From Aphelocoma coerulescens (lineage: Eukaryota > Chordata > Aves > Passeriformes > Corvidae), in the NCBI RefSeq assembly GCF_041296385.1, contig NC_091013.1, positions 72,137,563 to 72,201,562 of the forward strand: DNA of 64,000 nt, in the 5' to 3' direction. Below are positions 1 to 13,001 of this stretch, piece by piece. The position numbers and the translations under genes were made by a program. Within the stretch, counting starts at the first letter, position 1. The number at the start of each line of letters is the position of its first letter. The notes under the pieces were generated by a model. It was not told the origin of the DNA. It was given only the letters and a program-made list of their open reading frames with translations, and searched no databases.

Positions 1-740
1 TTCCCCTATGAAAAGTTTTGATTCCCATTTTCTCTGGAAACCTAGGAGAAGATAAGGTGCAATACAGAGTAGTGGAAGATTAGAAACACATTGCTGTGAT
101 TTTGTATTGGTATAAAAAGTGAAACACCAAGGAAGAAAAGAGTGTAAAGTGCTTGCTGCTCTCCCAAAGACACCAAACGATGGTTTTTGGCAACTAACCC
201 TTAAATTTCAGTTTGCTTCCTCACAGTCCCTCAAAATGCATTGCCTTTTTTTTCCTTTTTCCTTCGTTATTCTTTAACTTCCATATGGAGATAGGGTAGG
301 GCACCACTGCATGCTTTATCTGTTTAAATGGTGTTTTAAAAAATCATTTTGGGAGTACACCCATATTTATTCAATCTTACAGTGGAAATCAGGTTAATGA
401 TGCTGCTTTACTTTGTCAGCCTGTAACTCCAAGTTCTGTATTTACAAGTACCAAACAAGAATTTGGTGAGGGTATTGCAGCATTCACTTAAAAACACTGT
501 ATGTGCCTAATTGGAGATAGAGCTTCTGGACTGCTTTGGCTTTTATGTAGCTCTTTGTTTATGTTTGCAGTCCACCCTATGGTCTGCATCCTTTTGTATA
601 TACACAGCTTCTGTGACGATTATCTATGAGATGTTTTCCTCGTGCTTCTTTCTCGTTTTTAATTATTCAGTGTCGGAATTAATAAACAGCTTAGAAAATG
701 AAAATGTCACAGCTTAGTGCAGAATGCATCAATTAATAAA
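1..740 (+). other. possible 3' UTR end of a plus-strand gene
   Basis: No recognisable coding sequence. The segment is AT-rich, with T-rich stretches and long unique sequence. Near its right end are two AATAAA hexamers on the plus strand, at 681-686 and 735-740. The first follows a T-rich block (about 645-665) and is followed by a CA about 20 bases downstream, as in a cleavage site. This is how the last few hundred bases of a vertebrate 3' UTR usually look. There is no strong GT-rich element after the site, and AATAAA is frequent by chance in AT-rich DNA. If real, the coding part lies left of the window. A conserved non-coding block is an alternative. Confidence 0.25.
681..686 (+). promoter_or_regulatory. 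candidate polyadenylation signal AATAAA
   Basis: Canonical hexamer with a possible CA cleavage position about 20 bases downstream. A second AATAAA lies at 735-740. Support is positional only. Confidence 0.22.
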
Positions 741-3524
741 GTAGGATGCAGGACAATTTAAAGGTACATTCCCCAGTGGCAAGAGAGCTGATCCTCTTCC
801 ATCTGGAACACAAAGCAAAAATATCCCATTGACTGCAACAAGAGCCAGTGGGCTTAAAAGATTCTCATGATCTTACAAATTAAGACAACCTACTTTTCAT
901 GAACAGTGACAGAACTTGTAGTCTAAGCATCATTTAAGAGCTCTAAAGTGCACAGTACGCTTAAAGGGACCAAATTTACTTTAAAAAAGCAATTTGCAGA
1001 TCTCATGAAAAATTTTATAACAGTTTGATCCAAACATGTGTGCAATCAAAACCACAAAAACTTGCTAATCTCTCCCGTTCACTCAACTTGTCCAATAGTG
1101 AAATACCTTGGGGAAGGAAACAGGCCATAGGCTGTAACTTGTAGATTTTTTAAATTCTTTTAAGTACTTGGTCTGGGCATAAGCAGAGGTTGATAGGTGC
1201 TTCAGAGATCAAAGGGTAGTTTGGGCTTAGCTTTATCACCTGGATTTGAGGAAATCGCTGAGATCTGATTGAAGAAAGATACACTTACTCACTGGCTTCT
1301 ACCATAGATTCTGCCTATGTGCAAGAATGCAATAATAATGCTTACAGAAGCATCCATGGGGCTCTGAAAACACCTAACACAACCCAACAAATCCTGATAC
1401 ACCATTTGTAGAGGCAGAGAGAAACAAAAGAACGTAAAAATTGTGACATGGCTCCTCACAACCTCTCTAGTCTGGATGCAGCGGTGTCCCTGTTTCCTTC
1501 TTGCACTCCTAAAATTTCTTTTCACTGCAACTGCTTTCAGCCATCTATCAGAGAAGCACATTGGGGGAGATTTTCAAAAGAAGCATCCTAGTCTCAGCTT
1601 GGGGACATGGACCTGCTCAAGGCAGGCAAAGCCCAGACAGTGTTGATCCAAAACTACATTTTCTTCCCAGGGACATCTGAAGCAACACACATTAACTATG
1701 CATGTTAGAAAACCACTTTTTCTGAGGGATCAATGGCAAATTATGTATTAAATTCACATGAAGAACAACAGCTCAGCAAAACAGGTATTTCTTAACAACA
1801 GTAATCCTCTCCAGCTGATTTCCTGTCAACTACGTCCAGTGTACTCCTGCTAGTAGAAACCAACGTTTCCTTCTTGAAACAGGCCAGGAATTTTAGGCCC
1901 AACTGAAAAAAATAAAAATTCTCATCTCAACTACTTACTATGTTTAACCCCTTGAGACATGTGTCTTCTACTCCCTTATCATCCCCAAACAGGTCCTCAC
2001 TTTCAGTTGCTCATAGGCAGGCAGTCAAGTGCTGTAGGCTTTATACAAACGCAGTAAGAAATGGATACCATCTCAAAAAGTTAAAGCAGGATGAGTTAAA
2101 AAGCAAGTGTGGGGCAAATCCAAAGTCATGTGGAAGAAACACAGAAGTAAAAAGCTTTGTCCCAGATCAGTGGACAGGTAAGTAAAAGAGAGAAGCACTG
2201 ATGACCTCCTGATGTTCAGTTTAGTGCTCTGTTAATAGAAACTCTTCACTTTAAGCACTTCATCCTTCTACTACAAAAAACAAGCACCTGATATGGCTGA
2301 GGAGAGGAGAGAAGGCTGTATTTTCACTTCAGGAAATCTGGAATTTCAAACACAATGAAACTCTACAATTTAATTCTCCAGGGCATCTATGAAAACCTGT
2401 GCTCTCTGTGGCTGGGAAAGGGTTCTCAGAAAGACATACATTAGAGGTGTGTGCAAAAGCATTTCCTGGGACAACGAAACATATATCACATCTTAACTGA
2501 GAAAACACAGAATCACAGTTAAAATGGAAATTATTTTAATCTATCCTGTGGCAGACCAATTAAATACAGAAGTGTTAATCCTTGAAGCCATATAGACATT
2601 TGATTAGGCAAAGTGTATTGATTGGTAAAAATTAATTCCAGCATCAAAACCTGTATTGATTGCTGCCAATCTGCTTACCCAGTTTAACTAACATGGCCTA
2701 AGAGACTCATGTTTAGTGAGGGTGGCTCTGTGGAGGGGCAGTTCCCCTTTCCCTTTCTGCTCTTCCCTTCCCATTTAACAGGACTCCACGGTGGTAGCCT
2801 TCTGGCCCCACACACAGTGGCTGCCCACCCACTTTGCTTATGCTTAATTCCATTTCTATCTCCATTTTCCACCAGCAGGAGCTAAGACTGAACACTGGGA
2901 TGGGTGTTAGATGCAGAACAAGGTGAGTTGCTGCAGGTAGAGGTATGTGTGGCAGCTCAGTGTGGTGACAGGCCATCCACTGCCCTTCACTGGGCTTTCA
3001 GTGCCAGCACAGGGCTTCAGGGACACTTGTGCCCTGTGCTGCTCCCTTCCCAAGGGTCTTGAATGAACACTGCCATAAGCTTGTGTCATGCTCAGCCTGG
3101 CACAGTCAAGGACTTACTTAATCCTTATCCACTATTAAGAGACACCGCATTACAAGATGACAACTTGAGCCTCTTCTCCTTCCTAGCACTACTGTTTACG
3201 TATTTCAAATCATTTCCACAGATCTGTGTGTTTACATTTGTATTATTTGAGCCTTACAGATAGAAAATCTACCATTGCCAGTTCCCCAGCTAAAAACTTC
3301 TCTCTGTTCTCAGCAGAGCTTGCAATGCCTCCCAGTCCAGTACTACCCTCAAATTCAATTGACTTTTGTATTCACAAACCAGACTTAATGGGAATTCCTG
3401 TGGGAACACAATGGATGCATCCCAATTAAAAGTACGACCATCTATCATTGATGCCACATCAGTGTGTCTGATACTACCTGGGCCCAAGAAAATTTGGTGT
3501 GGTAGGCAAGAGTAGGAGGCAATG
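741..3524. other. non-coding stretch, nothing recognised
   Basis: Unique AT-rich sequence. The short ORFs on both strands are not protein-like and have no convincing splice borders. No known repeat was recognised by eye. Confidence 0.6.
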
Positions 3525-3610
3525 GCGGAAGGTGTTCCTGCCTGTGGTAGGGAAGTTGGAACTAGCTGATCTTTAGGGTTCCTTCCAACACAAACCATTT
3601 TATGATTCTG
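3525..3610 (+). mobile_element. CR1 LINE 3'-end fragment
   Basis: The stretch reads like the last part of an avian CR1 3' UTR. It has a GGAAGGTGTTCCTGCC block, then GTTGGAACTAGCTGATCTTT, then the TTCCTTCCAACACAAACCAT block. It ends in the typical TATGATTCTG tail at 3601-3610. Only the terminal ~85 bp are present, which is the usual 5'-truncated state of these elements. Several mismatches to the usual CR1 sequence suggest a moderately old copy. Confidence 0.85.
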
Positions 3611-5623
3611 CAAACTCTATCAATACAAGGTCAAAATTAATGATGTCATCCTTAAAAGTCACTTTTATATTCTGTGATTTTCCTTTATTGAACCACATGT
3701 ATATTCCTCATGAATCCATTACCTTCATGATAACTTATGATTTTTCTCTTAAGAGAGTTTAACTATTACTTTACTTCAGTCAGGATTTAACATACCTAAT
3801 GACATATGCCATAATAATTCTTCTAAATCATTGCAATATTTGCCTTCTCAAATGGAAGATAATTCCAAAATTCTCATCACTGCTAAACAAATTTGCAATG
3901 TTGTAGTAAAGGTATAGGTAATTCCCTATTTCATAGATGCTGTCCCTCATACCTGCAGGGCATCTCTAACTTCCTCTTGCTCTCTGATGAGTGCAGCTGT
4001 TTATTTAGTGTTTCATTTATCAGCTATCCATGCACATTAGGTGATACCTTGTTGGGGGGTTTTTCCAGCATCAAATGCATAAATGAACAAGGAAGTGTGG
4101 GAGAGGAAAGTCAGCTACAATGAAAGGGTTGAAATGCAAAATATTTTGAAGTCTTACTGCATTCTTTTCTGGGCTACTCAGAATAAATGTGAATGACCTA
4201 CATACTGTGCATACACACGAACTTATCAATTGGGTTAGAAAGGTTACATATACAGTGGCCCAGTTCCAAAGCAGCTCAAACAGAGCCCTCACAAAAAGAA
4301 CCTCAGCCCTGCCTATTCATGTTAAAACAGAGCAATTTCTCTTTACAATTTTCTGTTCCATAGTTCACTATTCTCACCTCTCTTGGTATTCACTTCAGCG
4401 ATGGACTCAGTGCTTGTCATTCAAGTAAGGAAGGATCTCTGCAGATATGAAATGCAATGCAAATACAAAGCTTCACAACTCTTTTTTTTCTGACCAGCAT
4501 TTTCATTTTAATTTGTCGGCTCAGTTAATGAGTGGTTTAACTCCAAAATTATAGCAACCCTGAAAAGAGTCTATAAAGTTTTATTCTGTCCATTAAGATT
4601 AAACTCGTATTTTTTTCTACTGGCCTTCAGTGTTGCACCAAAATAAAACTGATCTGGTGTTGCCACTACAGTTACCACAAACACATAAAAAATAATGCAA
4701 AGACTAAGCACTGAGCAACATAAATCAGGATGCATAATTACACAGCAGCTGCTCACTGGTAGGAAGGAACCCTGTAAGCAAAATTTGGCCTAGTGATTTG
4801 GAAAAGGATTCGAACAAATGCCTACGACTTAGTTTAATGTTAGCAACACCCAAATCATCGTAACTCTTTACAATTTATTTTGTCTAGGATGTGCAGTCAT
4901 AAAAAATACTGCTCAAGTGTCAACTCTCTTTTATTTCAAGCCTGCTTTTGTTGTTACCTCCACTCTTGGAATCAAAAACAAAAGGTGTGTAGATCCCCAG
5001 AAGATGCTCTGGGAATGCAGGCACTTTTTGTATATACATGCATCCAGCGTACAGGGGTGTCAAAGGGTTTTGGCACTGCCCAAAAATTCCTGAATCACTT
5101 TTCTGAATTTAAGTGACTGCTTCCCCCCTGAATGCCAAACATGCTCCTCTACCTCTTCTCCTGGTATCTAGCACTGGGTTCTGAGGCATAGTACTGCAAG
5201 AGGCCACAAGCCTGAAAACAAGCAAAAATTAGCACCTAGCTTTAAATAAGGCTTTTTAGCCCTTTATAGGATTTAGCCCTTGCTTTCCTAAAGCTCACTC
5301 ATCAAAAGTAGTTTTTGAAAATGGGATGTGGGTGTTTGAAAATCTTAGACACTACTAAGGTCAGGGAGACTGCTGCTCTAAGGGAGCTGAAAGCTTTACA
5401 GGGAAACCACAGGAGCACAGGGGAAAAGCACTTTCAATACACAGCCCTGTTTTCAGTTACCAGCACGAGCATCCTTTTGGGGAGAAAAAGTAATTTCCTT
5501 TGCAAGAGGTGTCCCAAACAGCCCACAGCCTGCTCCAGCACTGACCCTCCCATGGGGAAGAGGGGACCTGCAGGATGTTTCCATCTGGCTCACAACCATC
5601 TCCTGCACCAAACAATGTAGAGG
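3611..5623. other. non-coding stretch, nothing recognised
   Basis: Unique sequence with short random ORFs only. I see no RNA gene, repeat or splice-bounded exon. Confidence 0.55.
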
Positions 5624-5692
5624 GCTCTGCTTTGATGGGCAGCTGGACTAGGTGACCTTCTGCACTCCCTCCCAGCCAACACTATATCCTGG
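5624..5692 (+). mobile_element. CR1 LINE 3' fragment (diverged)
   Basis: The core GATGGGCAGCTGGACTAGGT, then GACCTTCTGCACTCCCTCCC and CCAAC, parallels the CR1 3' UTR 'ctggactaggtgacctt...cccttccaacc' region. The terminal ATTCT tail is weak (TATATCCTGGATCCT), so this is a degraded or differently ended copy. Confidence 0.7.
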
Positions 5693-7495
5693 ATCCTAAA
5701 AGGAGCTGGAAATAAGCTTGTTGATTTACATTTCTATATACAGATATGTTCAACACATGCACCAACGGCCTGCCACCCCACTGAGCAGGGAGGACGGGGG
5801 AAGGGAGTGCTGATCTCAGTATCAGAACCTGGGATCCATCAGATCCCAGGATGCAGACACATGGGTAAGCAGGGTAGCACACTGTTCCAGATAATGACAA
5901 CAATCTTTTCAATGTATTAAAAACTCAGCCAGAAAGGTGATAAAGGAGATTTTGGGGCGAAAGGAAAGATCAAAATAATAATAGTTTCAAAGCACTGTAC
6001 TTATTTTAGATGTTCTTACAGCATGTTTCCATAGGAACTGGAACGCAAAGGAGCACACTGCAGCAGTGTTCACAAATGTTGTGTGGTTTAGTGGCTTGTA
6101 AAGCATCAGTTAAGGGCACCATGACCACTCTGAGAGTGCCAGGCACCTGCTGCCTTTGCTGCACAACAGGATCTTAGTTATGATGTTTTGCAAAACCTAG
6201 GAAAATAACATTTTTTCCTGTATTTTTTTCCTGTCATCCTGCAGGCATGGATGCTTTCACATCCATGTGTAACCACTCCCCACCCAGACCCACTTCATGT
6301 GGGGCATGAAGACAGCAGCGTTTAACCCAGCTTGCTTGGTTGCTGTGGAGGTGGTGCATCCTAAGGAGTAGCACATGGGCCTGGTTTTTGTATTCATCTT
6401 TAGTACCCACCTGCTGAGTGACCTTGTGCAAGGCACGTCAGGTAAGGTCTGCTCCATCTGTCAGCTGCCCGAAACGCATCTCACCCTGCTCAGCACGTGA
6501 GCAATTCTCTGGCCAACAGGAGCGCATCTATCCTGCCTGAGACACCCACACCATGGACAGGTCTCTTGCTCCCAAAGCATACACCTAGTCACATCCATAC
6601 ACTTAGCCCTTTGCCCACATGCCAACGGGCCAGGTGGCAATTGATTATTTTCTCCATTCAGAATTGGCTGCTACAAAGTGAGGTCTGTGCTGCAGCTCAC
6701 CAAAACAGCATTTAACTGCATGAAGTGGTGTTGCATGTCTTGGAGCAAGGCATGGGCATGGGGGTGCTTTTGGTAACCTTGCTAGTGGGACAGCACTGGA
6801 GGATGTTTATGATGTAGAGAGCCAGACCTGGTGTAGTGTCACCCTTTAACTCATCCTGTGTCAGCCCCCTCCATAAGCTGTCCTCAAAACTGAAATGGGT
6901 TCTTTGTCAGAGGGAAATAATTGGTTGTCTCCAAAAGACAGCACTGAAAGCAAAGAAACCCAGCCTATCAGATCCAGGCAACAAGGACCTGGGACTAAAC
7001 TGGAGAATTAAGCTATTTAACTGTGTTACTCAAAGAGAACAAGGCTGCTCCAGAGTGGGATGAACTGTGCACCTCAGCCTGTGGCGGTGACCTAATTGAC
7101 CAGTTTAACTTTAGATGGTAAAAACAAGACAAAATTACTCCCACCTCCTGTGCTGTCATTCCTCAGTGCACGCAACGGTGCAGTGGCAGCAATCCCATCT
7201 GTAAAGGACTTTCTTACCAGCTCATGACAAGGGCTGTGCAAGCATTGGTTACCTGTACTTCTGGATTGAGAAATAAACAGAACTTTGTTACTTATGGATT
7301 TGACAACCCCCTAATATTAATATTTACTGAGACCTGCCTGACTCATACAAGTTAAGGTGGATAATTTTTAACAATCAGGGTAAAACACCCTCTTCCTTGG
7401 ACTTGCCAGGTTTAACTTCACATGCCAGTAAGAAACTAAGCCAAAATGTTGGCTAAAGACCTGTGTCCAGAAGTATCATCCAGACCACAGCCAGC
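5693..7495. other. non-coding stretch, nothing recognised
   Basis: Mixed-composition unique sequence without supported genes. A GTTTCCATAGGAAC palindrome-like word at 6025-6038 resembles an RFX X-box, but this is a motif match only. Confidence 0.5.
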
Positions 7496-7595
7496 AGAAT
7501 CACAGAGAATCACAGAAGTTGGAAGGGACCCACAAGGATCATTGAGTCCAACTCTTAGCCCTTCACAGGACATCTCAGCCCAAAGCTCCATCACT
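7496..7595 (-). mobile_element. CR1 LINE 3' fragment, minus orientation
   Basis: The left end carries the reverse complement of the CR1 tail, with AGAATCACAG repeated at 7496-7515. It is followed by AAGTTGGAAGGGACCCACAA, then GGATCATTGAGTCCAACTC and the TTCACAGGACA block. The order fits an avian CR1 subfamily with the GGACCCACAAGGATCAT variant. The right boundary is uncertain. Confidence 0.88.
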
Positions 7596-10500
7596 TGTAA
7601 CCACCTACAAATATATTTATGCTGTTGTGGAAATGAAAAAAAACTGGGTTTTTTTTAAGTTGCATTTTGTAAAGGAATTCAGTTGTTGCCTACAGCACAG
7701 AGGTATTTTATAAATGCTATAACAAAAACATATCAATTTAGATATTTAGATACTCCACATACTGCAACATTTTTCTCAGCAAAACAACTTCCACTGTACA
7801 TATTGCCATAAAAATTCATATTTAATTACAGATTTAACAAAGAAATATAGATGTAGGATGTCTGAATCCAGCTCTCATTTCAAATGTTACAATGACAGCT
7901 TCAGTCAGTGTAAAGATAGAAGTATCTGGGAAGCCCTGACAGCCTCACACTGAAATTCTGTGTTTAAAACCTGATTATTTAAAAGAAGAAAATTCTGATT
8001 ATTCAATCTCTTTCCACACCTCTCCAACAAAGCAGCTTTGGGAAGGTGCATTAAAACTGTATTCCACTATGCCTACACCTTGTATTTTAAGGATCAGAAG
8101 CAGTATGTTACAAATACACATATTATCTATGCTTTTGTGCCTCTGAAGTCATACACTGAGGTGGCAGAAGACACGCTTTAATGTCAATTTTCAAATATGA
8201 GTGAAATTTAATGACTTAAACCAGTGCTGTAACAAAGACACTAAAGCAGGATGTAAATTTTGCTCACCTGCATGTTACTTGCACAACTCCAGATGCAAAC
8301 ACTGACTTTCCCAGTGGGGAGTAAAGTCACAAGCCACAGTGAGATGTACTGAACACCAGTCTACTTCACAGCCCAAACTAAACAAAACAACACATATAGC
8401 AGCATTTAGTATATAGATAGTGTAGAAGTATTAGAATTTCTAGTTTTACTGCTGTTTTTACCTTGGATAACTCAGTCTCTAATAAAGAAGAATACAGTGT
8501 TCTGCACTGGACAAGCCAGCTGCTGTGAACTCACCCAAGCATTCAGCTTTCTGTTCTGGGTTCCCTTGTGGGCAAGTCAGATCCAGATCTTCTCTCTCGC
8601 ATCCGAACTTGGTCTGTTTTTACCCAAGACCACATCTCACTCCAAGAAACCATTGCTTTTATAAAGAGCACCAATGCCCAGAGTGAGCCCAGCAAGGACC
8701 AGGCTGCAGGACTTCTCTAGGGGCTAAGAACAAGAAGGAATCTGCCAACCTGGCCAACCACTCCTGAAAGCATTTCTCCAGCTTAGCTTTCCCACCACAA
8801 ATTCTTGATGCAGAGAAACAATTGAAAATAAAAAGAAATCCAGTCATTTATCCTCCGGGCTGGAGAGAAAGAAGGAGACTGCCACAGCAGCGCCTGTTTT
8901 GAATGCTTGGCAGGTACACAAACACAAGGGGGATGATGCTATAGATAAGCATAGACAGAAATAGCTAGAAGGATGAGCTGGCTCAGGGTAGCAGTGGTGA
9001 AAGGCAGCAATCTCCCTTCTCCTGTGATTGCACCAAAACTAGCAGCTGACCCGCAGACTCACCGAGAGTGTTGGCAGGAGAGGGTCCCCCCAAGCTCTGA
9101 GCATCACACTGGAAATATCCTCCTCGCACAGATCCCCTTCCCCATCCTGGATACATTTGAAGGCTGCAGCTTCTCAGCCTGCTTCTGACTCAGAGTATAA
9201 AACCTGCTTGCTGCCTGTCAGGGGTTTTGGTGCTGTTCCCAGAATCCTACCAGGAAGCTGCAGCTCACAGATCCCCCTGCGCCAGCAGGAAAATCCAGTA
9301 ACTGTGGCTCATAAAATAGTGCCAAAGCACCAAACTGAAGTATCTGGGCAGGCACCTCATCTCTCCCCCATGAGCAGCCTCACACAGCTCTCCCTGCCGC
9401 TTGTACCAGCCCACAAAGAGACAAGCACAGAGACGTCACCTGGCACTTATGCAACTCAGCTGCAAAAACACGAAACAGTTAAAAGCAAGAGTTTCACCTA
9501 CCTGTCACCATTTAATAACCCTTTGTTTCCCACTCCCTTTCTGTATGGCAACGAACTCTGATTTTCTTCTAAAATTGGAAAAGAGTCTCACCTGAATGTG
9601 CCTGCACTGGGAAAGAAGAAGGATTTAAAATCCTGCTTTTTAAAGCTGCTTGAGGAGGAAAAGATTCATCAGTGCTTCCTTTACTCTGTGCAGTATCAAT
9701 ATCCAGGAACCCAGATCTTTGGCTGTCGGTATGATGGGACAACCTGAGAAATTTCACGGCTTGATACGGGTTGAGATGGGCAAGGACACTGGGCTCAGCT
9801 AGAGGTGGCAGTCTGGGAAGAGAGACAATCCTACTCAATCTGAGAAAAAAGAGAAGGAGGGAAGTAAAGAAAGGGGAGAGTCACAAGCATCACTGCTGTG
9901 GTTTAACTGGTGGGGAGCAAGGATGGTGAGGGCAGGACCAGGCGTGTATCAGAGCAGAGACAACTACAGAAGACTAGGACTGGGTCACAGACACACGAAA
10001 CTGTGCAATACAACAGAATGCATGAGTGGGGCAGGCAGCCAGGAATGTGAGAACACGACAGAAGGAGGGAACAGGCATGGGAACAAAGTGATGTCATGAG
10101 AAATGGAAGAAGAATGATCTGAGACACAAAACTCAGCGCTTAGGAAAAAAAAAACAAGGAAAAATAAAACTCAAACTAACATCAACCTCATTTTAAATCA
10201 TTTTATTAACCTGTTGAGCCTGAAGACATCACATTCTGATACATGTTCCAATTCCCTTGTTTACTCCCTTGTAACCACTGCAGAGCTGCACCTGGGGGTA
10301 CACTCCTTGACCCACTGAACCATGCTCCTGTCTCCAGCATGAGGTGAGGGACAGTCCTGAAAGCAAAGGGACTCAGGACCACTAGCACAGCGTTGGTGGC
10401 AGGGCAGACAGGAGCCACACCACCACAGAGCTCTTCACCTCCCATGGCACCACTACATCGACCCAGTGGAGGGGCTCATAGAGATGTGGGACCAACCACT

Positions 10501-12421
10501 GCTGTTCTGGGAGAGCTGCTGTCATACTCACCAGCTGCCAGCACTGCCAGCTCAGGTTGCTTGAAGAAACCTCTTAGGCTATAGCTATCCATTAAATTAG
10601 TCATTCCCAAGTAGTTTCCCAAGGACAAGGTCACCTTCCAAGATAGGACTGAAATGGGTGACTGCATGCACACTGCCTGATGGGGGCATGTCCTGACCCT
10701 CTACCTCCTGAAAATACGCCTGGGAACCCACTGGTTCAGAAAGCTGCCTGGCAGGGGTCAAGTTCAGGCCAGGAACTGCTCCAGCAGCTAGGCTCTCCTT
10801 GGGGCCTGGCAGTGCTCCTTGCTAATAGAGACAAACCTGCAGCTTAACATAATATTACAGTTGGTCAGAGAAAACCTATTATTTTCTTATCCCCCTTCGT
10901 TTGTCATGACTACTCCAGAAAATCAGAAAAAAATAGCATGTTTTTCATAGTAGGGAAGCTCAAGAACCTCAAATAAATGGCTTTTGAGATAGGGCTGATA
11001 AAGAAAAACCTTAGGTTCAGAAATACTAAACCTAAAAGGGACAGCAGAGATACAAAGGAAAACTTAAATTTGATGGGAAAAAAAGAAACAGCAAAGGATA
11101 GCTTTAAACAATTTGTGCCCAGAGTCTTCAGACACATTTATTTGCTTTTTTCTCTGAAGGAAACCCATTATTGTTTTAAAAATTACTGCACATTTTTCTG
11201 ATTATGTTGTTTTGTTAGATAAGAACCAATGTTGTGTGACAGTGCTTCAGTAGTAGCACTAGACCACTCACTGTAGATTAAATTACAGATTTTCAAACTC
11301 ATTAAACAAATATGTGGACCATTAAAATAAAAAGTGTGTTTGAAAAATTTGTGGGGCATAAACTGTTCCTTTTTAAAACATTCCTACCAGCCAGGGTTAC
11401 CTCCTTTCAAATTAATGGAGAAGTAAGTTTGAAAAGCAAGCAACTGCGACCTAAAGAAACTAAGCGGGAAATTTTTTGGCAGTTGATTGGGATAAGTACT
11501 TTGCATCAAGCAGCTGATGACTGCAGACCTGCCTTGTGTTTTTTGCACTACTTTCACAATAAGGTGAACAGTTACCACGTTTTCTTTGTCAAAGGGGAGA
11601 ATACAGTTGAAGTATTTACAGTTTGATGTTTACCATTCAAATGATGGGTAAGAAAACAAGAACAGTAACAGATGGGCTTCTTTTAACTGAATTCAAGTTA
11701 TTTAGAGCTATTTCTGGTTAAAAAAAAACAACACACACCAAAAAACAAACACAATATGCCTTCCTGCTTCAAAATACTCATCTGAGATTTAACATCTACA
11801 TTTGCTGAAATAAAAGTGAACTGGACTCCAGTTTTTAAAGTATATGATTAATACAATTTAGTGCCCCATTTTTAACTTGCAAAGCTGTTGAAGGAACTGT
11901 TTTATTTGCCAAGAGTCCTTAAATATTTCTTTATCCTTTCACTGGGATTTGCTTGCTGACTACTTTCACAGCTAAATACCTGCCTTGTATGTTTGATCTT
12001 CCTCACCAGCACCCCAAGTGAAAAAGCTGTCTTAACCTCTTTATTCCACCAGGAATAAACACTTTTGAAAACTAAGTGGGAATCTCCTTATAGGCAACAA
12101 TATACATACAGCTTATTTTCCCAGTATAGTTTTAGGAGGACACTCTTCCACCTGAATTAACATTATATAAGGCCTTGCAAAAAAAAAGACCAGAGAGTCA
12201 GTTTGCCTCTAGGAAATAAACCAGCGATAGATACCACCACTCCTGCTCAGTCAAGCCAGTAACAGCCAAAAAAACCTATACAAACCCTGTCATAACCAAA
12301 AAGGGATATCCCCAAAAATCAGATACAAAAACACCATGAACCCAAGCAGCTCCCAAGAGCACATGCAACAGCACTAGAAATAAAAAACTAAAATATTTTC
12401 TTTCTCTACAAAGAACTTGTG
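7596..12421. other. non-coding stretch, nothing firmly recognised
   Basis: Mostly unique, AT-rich sequence with a slightly more GC-rich part around 8.9-10.8 kb. ORFs here (up to 134 codons at 9157-9561 on the plus strand) are of chance length and have no recognisable domain. The word GACGTCAC at 9432-9439 is CRE-like (7 of 8). I see no repeats or RNA genes. Confidence 0.5.
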
Positions 12422-13001
12422 TGTCATGATGTGCTGGTTGTGGCTGGGATAGAGTTAATTTTCTTCATAGTAGCTACCACTGGACTCTTTTGGATTTGCG
12501 CAGGAAAAAATAGTGTTGGTAATTCAGGGATGATTTGGTTACTGCTGAGCAGGGCTTACACAGGGTCAAGGCGTTTTCCACCTCTCACCCCACATTGCCA
12601 GCGATGGACTGGGGGTGCACATGGAGTTGGGAGGGGACAGAGCTGGGACAGCTGACCAAAGGGATATCCCAGACCATGTGGTGTCATACTCAGCATATGA
12701 AGCTGGGAGAAGAAGGAGGAAGAAATGGGGGGATGATTGGAGTGATGGGGGTCATCTCCCAAAGTCACCATCAAGTGTGATGGAGCCCTGCTCTCCTGGG
12801 GATGGCTGAACACTTGCCTGCTCATGGGAAGTGGTGACTTAATTCCTTGTTTTTCTTTGCTTGCATCATATGCTCTTGCTTTCCCTATCAAACTGTTTTT
12901 ATCTCAAGCCACCACTTTTCTCAATTTTACTCTTTAAATTCTCTCCCCCCTCATGCTGGTGGGGAATGCATGAGGGGCTGACTTGGGGCTAAACCATGAC
13001 A
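12422..13001 (+). mobile_element. solo LTR of an avian endogenous retrovirus
   Basis: About 580 bp that closely parallels the well-known galliform/passerine ERV LTR type. It has a GCTGGGATAGAGTTAATTTT block near the 5' end and a GGGGATGGCTGAACACTTGC block in the middle. The TTCCTTGTTTTTCTTTGCTT block is followed by a pyrimidine-rich section and a terminal GGGGCTAAACCATGACA. The ends form the inverted pair TGTCATG/CATGACA. Alternatively, CATGA at 12425-12429 and 12995-12999 could be the 5-bp target duplication around a 565-bp element. No gag, pol or env sequence lies on either side, so this is a solo LTR left by LTR-LTR recombination. The TATA-like position reads CATATGAAG and the poly(A)-signal area is altered, which suggests an old, inactive copy. 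Confidence 0.88.

Noticed and set aside
6548..6560. REST/RE1-like word ACACCATGGACAG
   Set aside because: The left half of the RE1 motif is missing and the right half diverges after GGACAG.
9893..10140. Possible ERV LTR beginning at GTGGTTTAACTGG
   Set aside because: Only about a dozen bases resemble an LTR end, and the following sequence does not continue as one.
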